A DNA stretch of 64,000 nt from Wenzhouxiangella marina (GTDB lineage: Bacteria > Pseudomonadota > Gammaproteobacteria > Xanthomonadales > Wenzhouxiangellaceae), in assembly GCF_001187785.1 (NCBI RefSeq), contig NZ_CP012154.1:2040501-2104500 (forward strand). The letters are read 5' to 3'. The notes beneath the pieces were generated by a model. It was not told the DNA's origin. It made no database searches and was given only the letters and a program-made list of their open reading frames with translations. Positions 60,043 through 64,000 of the stretch are shown piece by piece. Positions within the stretch are counted from its first letter, which is position 1; every line of letters begins with the position of its first letter. Made by a program: the position numbers and the translations under genes.

Positions 60043-61701
60043 ATGCCGCGCCCCTCGCCCAACCGTTCGCCGTCCGACACCCACCGCGTCGACAATCAGC
60101 CCGAGCCCCTCGGTCACTACAACGCCTACCTCAGCGATCCGGCGCTGATCGATGCCGTTCAGCGCGAAGGCGCGTCGGGGCATTCGGCGCGGCTCGAGAC
60201 CTACGGCGACATCGCCGGCGAGCGCTTCGAGTCCCTGGGCGAACTGGCCAACGAGCATCTACCGACACTGAAGACCCACGACCGCTACGGCCACCGGATC
60301 GATCAGGTGGAGTTCCATCCCGCCTATCACGAGCTCATGAAGCTGGGTCTGAACCATGGGCTGGCCTCGCTGACCTGGAACGGTCAGCCGGGTGATCGGG
60401 TCGCCCGCTCGGTCCTGATGTATCTGCACAACCAGTTCGAGGCCGGCACCATGTGTCCGATCACGATGACTCATGCGGCCCTGCCGGCCCTGCGTGAACA
60501 GCCGGAGCTGGCCGCGGAATGGGCGCCCAGGATTCTCGCCGGCGCCTACGACCCCCGCTTCGTTCCCGCCGAGGAGAAGCATGGCGTCACCCTCGGCATG
60601 GCCATGACCGAAAAGCAGGGCGGATCCGATGTGCGCGCCAACACCACCCGCGCCCGCCCCCTGGACGGCCCCGGCGGCGGGCAGGCCTATGAGCTGGTCG
60701 GCCATAAGTGGTTCTGTTCCGCACCGATGTCCGATGCCTTCCTCAGCCTTGCCCAGACCGATGAAGGCCTGAGCTGCTTCCTGGTCCCCCGCTTCCGACC
60801 GGACGGCTCGGTCAACCCGATCCGGATCCAGCGCCTCAAGCACAAGCTCGGCAATCGCTCCAATGCCTCCTCGGAGATCGAGTACCCGGGCACCTGGGCC
60901 CGCTGCGTCGGCGAGCCCGGCCGGGGCGTTCCGACGATCATCCGCATGGTGGCCGAGACGCGCCTGGACTGCGCCATCGGCTCGGCCGCACTGATGCGCC
61001 AGGCCGTGGCCCAGGCGATCGATCATTGCCGTCAGCGCTCGGCCTTCGGCGCCCGCCTGAGCGAGCAGCCCCTGATGAAGAATGTGCTGGCCGACCTGGC
61101 CATCGAGAGCGAAGCGGCGATGCGCCTGGCCCTGCACCTGGCAGGCCGCTTCGAACGCAGCGACTCGGACGAGGCCTCGGAACGAATCGCGCGGATCGCC
61201 ACGCCGATCGCCAAGTACTGGATCTGCAAGCGCGCAGTCCACGTGATCAACGAAGCCCAGGAATGCATGGGTGGCGCCGGCTATGTGGAGGAATTCATCC
61301 TGCCGCGTCTCTATCGTGAGGCGCCGGTCAACGCGATCTGGGAAGGCTCGGGCAACGTGCAGTGCCTGGACGTCCTGCGCGCGGTCCAGCGCGACCCGGC
61401 CTGCCTCGACGCACTGCTCGCGTGGTTACAGCCCCATGCATCTGCGTTGAGTGGCCTGGAGCGTTGCCTGGACGACAGCCGCCGGGCCCTGCTCGACGGC
61501 GACGCACCGGGGCTGGCACGTCGTGCCGTCGAGGGCCTGGCGCTGGCCATGCAGGCCGTGCTGCTGGAGGGCTCGGAAAGCCCGGCGAGCGAGGCCTTCG
61601 CTCAGAGCCGCCTCGATTCAAGCCATGGAATGATGCTGGGCACCCTGCCCCGGCAGGCGGATCTGACGGCGCTCATCGAGCGCGCCGCACCCCGTCCCTG
61701 A
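60043..61701 (+). CDS. aidB: AidB-like acyl-CoA dehydrogenase family flavoprotein
   Basis: 552 residues; E. coli AidB has 541. Close match through CPITMTHAALPALR, MAMTEKQGGSDVRANTTRA, SCFLVPRFRPDG, LKHKLGNRSNASSEIEY and PRLYREAPVNAIWEGSGN. AidB is a FAD protein that protects DNA from alkylation, with weak acyl-CoA dehydrogenase activity. A -10-like TATACT lies about 30 bases upstream. No ada gene is adjacent. Confidence 0.92.
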   Translation: MPRPSPNRSPSDTHRVDNQPEPLGHYNAYLSDPALIDAVQREGASGHSARLETYGDIAGERFESLGELANEHLPTLKTHDRYGHRIDQVEFHPAYHELMKLGLNHGLASLTWNGQPGDRVARSVLMYLHNQFEAGTMCPITMTHAALPALREQPELAAEWAPRILAGAYDPRFVPAEEKHGVTLGMAMTEKQGGSDVRANTTRARPLDGPGGGQAYELVGHKWFCSAPMSDAFLSLAQTDEGLSCFLVPRFRPDGSVNPIRIQRLKHKLGNRSNASSEIEYPGTWARCVGEPGRGVPTIIRMVAETRLDCAIGSAALMRQAVAQAIDHCRQRSAFGARLSEQPLMKNVLADLAIESEAAMRLALHLAGRFERSDSDEASERIARIATPIAKYWICKRAVHVINEAQECMGGAGYVEEFILPRLYREAPVNAIWEGSGNVQCLDVLRAVQRDPACLDALLAWLQPHASALSGLERCLDDSRRALLDGDAPGLARRAVEGLALAMQAVLLEGSESPASEAFAQSRLDSSHGMMLGTLPRQADLTALIERAAPRP

Positions 61702-61717
61702 GTGAGCGTCAACCCGA

Positions 61718-62104
61718 TCAGACGATCGGCGTGGGCTCCATGGACTCGTCGACGGCCACCATGACGAGTCGGCCTTCGATGGCCAGCTTCTGCTCGCCGG
61801 TCTCGGCGTTTTCCATCAGGATCTGAACACGAACAACCATCGACGTGCGACCGACCCGCTCGACCTCGCCGATCAGCTCGACGATCGCGCCCTGGGGAAT
61901 CGGCACCTTGAAATCCACCCGATCCATCGACACGGTCACCACCTGGCAGCGGGCGTAGCGGGTCGCGGTCAGGAAGGCGACTTCATCCATCCAGTGCAGG
62001 GCGGTCCCGCCGTACAGGGTGCCGATCGGATTGGTGTCGTGCGGGAAGACCAGTTTGGTGATTCGAGTGCGCGAGGCTTCGATGCGCTCACTCTGATTGC
62101 TCAT
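61718..62104 (-). CDS. YciA/BFIT-type acyl-CoA thioesterase
   Basis: 128 residues of a hotdog thioesterase: FPHDTNPIGTLYGGTALHWMDEVAF carries the substrate-binding HxxNPxGxxxGG pattern with the catalytic Asp, and VDFKVPIPQG follows. It hydrolyses fatty acyl-CoA. It is convergent with aidB with 16 bases between them. Confidence 0.88.
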   Translation of the reverse strand: MSNQSERIEASRTRITKLVFPHDTNPIGTLYGGTALHWMDEVAFLTATRYARCQVVTVSMDRVDFKVPIPQGAIVELIGEVERVGRTSMVVRVQILMENAETGEQKLAIEGRLVMVAVDESMEPTPIV

Positions 62105-62183
62105 CGGGACGATCTCCGGAACAGCGGCTGGCTTGGAGTCTAACCGATCGCCTCTTCGATGATGGCGGGAGCGGTCCCGAGAA

Positions 62184-62208
62184 CGAAAAACCCCGCCCGA
62201 GGGCGGGG
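62184..62208 (-). terminator. Terminator of the ahpC-ahpD unit
   Basis: CCCCGCC (62190-62196) pairs with GGCGGGG (62201-62207), extended by an A-T pair; the plus-strand AAAAA at 62185-62189 becomes a U tract on the minus strand, about 30 bases after the ahpD stop. Confidence 0.85.
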
Positions 62209-62236
62209 TCGTCGTCGACCGTGCCGGACCCGCAGG

Positions 62237-62791
62237 TCAGGCAGCAGCTTGAAGCGCGGGGATTTCGGCCGTATCGAGCACGCCGGCGACGGCATGCATC
62301 ACCGAGGCAATGCGGACCGCATGCTGGATCGTGCCAGCACTCACGCCGCCCTGCTTGAGGACCTTCTCGTGACTGTCGATACACATTCCGCAGCCGTTGA
62401 TGGCCGACACCGCGAGCGACAGCAGTTCGAAATCGACCTTGTCGATGCCCGGGTTGCCGATCACGGTCATCCGGAGCTTGGCCGGCATCTTGGCGTACTC
62501 GTCGTTGGACGCCAGGTGCAGGAAGCGGTAGTAGATGTTGTTCATGCCCATGATCGCCGCCGCGGAACGTGCGGCCGACATCCACTGGGCGTCGAGGTGA
62601 TTGGACGCTTCGGCGGCAACGGCCTCGATCAGGGTCTTGTTGCGGCTGGCCAGCGCCGTCGCCAGCGCCGTTGCCCAGAGCTGGTTCTCGGACATGTCGC
62701 CGGCCTGCTCGTGGTCGAGCACGTTGCCGAGGTTGATGCGCAGATCCTTGGCAAAATCCGGAATCTGACGCTTGATGGTGTCGATGCTCAT
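62237..62791 (-). CDS. ahpD: Alkyl hydroperoxide reductase AhpD family
   Basis: 184 residues from the ATG at 62791 (AGGAG ten bases upstream). Carboxymuconolactone decarboxylase-like fold with the redox/proton-relay set NGCGMCIDSH (Cys134, Cys137, His141). AhpD reduces AhpC using lipoylated partners, as in Mycobacterium. It follows ahpC after an intercistronic hairpin. Confidence 0.92.
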   Translation of the reverse strand: MSIDTIKRQIPDFAKDLRINLGNVLDHEQAGDMSENQLWATALATALASRNKTLIEAVAAEASNHLDAQWMSAARSAAAIMGMNNIYYRFLHLASNDEYAKMPAKLRMTVIGNPGIDKVDFELLSLAVSAINGCGMCIDSHEKVLKQGGVSAGTIQHAVRIASVMHAVAGVLDTAEIPALQAAA

Positions 62792-62826
62792 GAGGAACGA
62801 TCTCCTGAAATGGGTGGGGACTGAAA

Positions 62827-62852
62827 CGCGGGCCCCGAGGCCGGGGCCCGCG
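62827..62852 (-). other. Intercistronic hairpin between ahpC and ahpD
   Basis: CGCGGGCCCCG (62827-62837) pairs perfectly with CGGGGCCCGCG (62842-62852), loop AGGC: an 11-bp all-GC stem. On the minus strand the U run precedes rather than follows it, so it is not a standard terminator; it may protect the ahpC part of the message. Confidence 0.65.
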
Positions 62853-62876
62853 CGAAAAAGCACCTGATCAGATCGA

Positions 62877-63416
62877 TCAGGCCGCCTTCAGATGGTCGTC
62901 ACCCGGCTGCCAGTTGCAGGGGCAGAGCTCATCGGACTGCAGCGCGTCCAGGATGCGCAGAGTTTCCTTGGCGTTGCGGCCGACGTTCATGTCGGTGACC
63001 GACACGTGACGGATGATGCCCTGCGGATCGACCAGGTAGGTCGCGCGCATGGCCACGCCTTCTTCCGGATGCAGAATGCCCAGGGCGCCGGACAGTTCGC
63101 GCTTGACGTCGGCCAGCATCGGGATCTTCAGATCGCGCAGGTCGTCATGGCTGTTGCGCCAGGCCAGGTGCACGAACTCGGTGTCGGTGCTGGCGGCCAG
63201 CACGACGCAGTCGCGGTCCGCGAACTCGTCGGCCAGATCGCTGTAGGCCTTGATCTCGGTCGGGCAGACGAAGGTGAAGTCCTTCGGATAGAAGAACACC
63301 AGCTGCCACTTGCCTTCGAAGCTGGCGTTTTCGAGGTCGGCAAAGCCGTTTTCCAGGTCGGTGCCCACCGTGGCCTTGAGCTTGTAGTTCGGGAAACGAT
63401 CACCAATGGTCAACAT
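62877..63416 (-). CDS. ahpC: Peroxiredoxin AhpC
   Basis: 179 residues from the ATG at 63416 (AAGGAG ten bases upstream). Peroxidatic Cys51 in FTFVCPTEI, resolving region ELCPCNW with Cys165 and Cys167, the three-cysteine form seen in mycobacterial AhpC that pairs with AhpD. It reduces H2O2 and organic peroxides. First gene of ahpC-ahpD, divergent from oxyR. Confidence 0.95.
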   Translation of the reverse strand: MLTIGDRFPNYKLKATVGTDLENGFADLENASFEGKWQLVFFYPKDFTFVCPTEIKAYSDLADEFADRDCVVLAASTDTEFVHLAWRNSHDDLRDLKIPMLADVKRELSGALGILHPEEGVAMRATYLVDPQGIIRHVSVTDMNVGRNAKETLRILDALQSDELCPCNWQPGDDHLKAA

Positions 63417-63485
63417 GTCGACATAACTCCTTGAAATTTCTTGGGTGCAGTTGTGTATAAAGAGCGCCTTTGCGCTTCGGGACAC

Positions 63486-63513
63486 AAGATAAGGCCGATA
63501 CAAGATTTCTCAA
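63486..63513 (-). promoter_or_regulatory. ahpC promoter
   Basis: Minus strand: -35 TTGAGA (63508-63513), 16-base spacer, -10 TATCTT (63486-63491). The OxyR-like site starts directly upstream, suiting activation. Confidence 0.6.
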
Positions 63514-63553
63514 ATTGATTGTGATGATCACCTTGATAGAAAGGCCCTATAAT
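63514..63553. promoter_or_regulatory. Putative OxyR operator and oxyR -10
   Basis: ATAG-N7-CTAT at 63536-63550 is a perfect OxyR half-site; a weaker half (ATTG-N7-TGAT) lies 22 bases upstream at 63514-63528. The downstream half overlaps TATAAT (63548-63553), the likely oxyR -10, so bound OxyR could repress oxyR while activating ahpC. Confidence 0.65.
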
Positions 63554-63641
63554 TCTGGACCAAGGCTTCCGGACGGCAGGCGATTGCCCTTGCCTTTCGA
63601 ACCGTGACGGGCCGATAGCGAATGAACATAGGGGAAAGAGG

Positions 63642-64000
63642 ATGAACCTACGCGCGCTGCACTACCTGGTCACCCTGGCCGACGTGCGCCACTTCAGCAA
63701 GGCGGCGGAACAGTGCTATGTCAGCCAGCCCACGCTCAGCACGCAGATCCGCAAGCTCGAGGAGGAGCTGGACGTTCAGCTCGTCGAACGCGCGCCGCGG
63801 CAGGTCATGCTGACTCGCGTCGGCGAGGAGATCGTGGAGCGGGCCCGGGCCGTGCTCGGCGAGGTCGATGCGATCCGTGCGATCGCGCGCCGCTCGCGTG
63901 ATCCGCACAGTGGCACCCTGCGCCTGGGCATCTTCCCGACCCTCGCGCCCTATCTTCTACCGCATGTGATCCCACGCATGCGGCAGGATTATCCGCGCCT
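63642..64000 (+). CDS. oxyR: LysR-type peroxide regulator OxyR (N-terminal part)
   Basis: The first 119 codons up to the window edge; the gene continues beyond. Start MNLRALHYLVTLADVRHFSK, then VSQPTLSTQIRKLEEEL, is the LysR helix-turn-helix and closely follows E. coli OxyR; LGIFPTLAPYLLPHVIPRM begins the sensor domain. The redox cysteines lie outside the window. Strong RBS GGGGAAAGAGG. Divergent from ahpC with the expected operator between. Confidence 0.92.
   Translation, partial: MNLRALHYLVTLADVRHFSKAAEQCYVSQPTLSTQIRKLEEELDVQLVERAPRQVMLTRVGEEIVERARAVLGEVDAIRAIARRSRDPHSGTLRLGIFPTLAPYLLPHVIPRMRQDYPR

Noticed and set aside
25290-61701. alkB and aidB as an Ada regulon
   Set aside because: The genes are 34 kb apart, no ada gene is present and no shared operator is visible.
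1-64000. CRISPR array, prophage or complete insertion sequence
   Set aside because: No regularly spaced direct repeats, no phage structural genes and no transposase ORF were seen on either strand.

Overview
The window is about 64 kb of GC-rich, densely packed bacterial chromosome. Gene content (EF-P with EpmB, FimX-like protein, UbiG, AccA, TilS, XseA/XseB, Hsp33, LptF/LptG, high-potential iron-sulfur protein, the yhbY-rlmE-ftsH-folP-glmM block, OxyR with AhpC/AhpD) indicates a gammaproteobacterium. The mix of HiPIP, FimX and sphingolipid genes suggests the Xanthomonadales/Chromatiales side, for example a Wenzhouxiangella-like lineage; this placement is inference from gene content. No phage, complete insertion sequence, rRNA or CRISPR array is visible.

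Layout. 1-7.1 kb: metabolic genes (thioesterase, S9 peptidase, D-2-hydroxyglutarate-type dehydrogenase divergent from serA, class III aminotransferase). 7.1-11.6 kb (minus): a MoxR-like AAA ATPase translationally coupled to an unusual methyltransferase/GspE-type secretion ATPase fusion, then HIT hydrolase and a YciK-like SDR that has lost its catalytic residues. 11.7-12.5 kb: FmdB zinc ribbon and Slp lipoprotein. 12.5-17.6 kb (minus): efp, amidohydrolase, ubiG, mupP-like phosphatase, hslO and an NDUFAF6-like protein. 17.6-20.8 kb: epmB and a FimX-like degenerate GGDEF/EAL protein. 20.8-26.3 kb: htpX, gluQ, accA-tilS-xseB, alkB, HiPIP.

26.4-35.6 kb is the most distinctive region. A minus-strand unit (GNAT protein, nucleotidyltransferase, lptF, lptG) faces a plus-strand unit (fatty acyl-AMP ligase, SDR, acyl carrier protein, serine palmitoyltransferase-like enzyme), followed by inorganic pyrophosphatase. 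Together these supply counterparts of all five ceramide-synthesis enzymes known from Caulobacter. A tRNA-Asn follows with its own promoter and terminator.

35.8-54 kb: three-repeat lipoprotein, fbp, glutamate dehydrogenase, amidohydrolase, UbiB-like kinase, cysteine synthase, lytic-transglycosylase-like lipoprotein, PQQ-type sugar dehydrogenase, ZapG/YhcB, an IPTL-CTERM-like exported protein, GNAT-nitrilase fusion, glycosyltransferase, xseA, yigZ. Two gaps longer than 300 bases (39,687-40,094 and 45,612-45,930) are each filled by a non-coding element bounded by inverted repeats. Their termini are unrelated, but they share a hairpin whose stems covary. 53.3-59.2 kb: 2OG oxygenase, glmM, folP, ftsH, rlmE; then divergent yhbY, a Mth938-like protein, aidB. 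61.7-64 kb: thioesterase, ahpD, ahpC and the truncated start of oxyR at the window edge.
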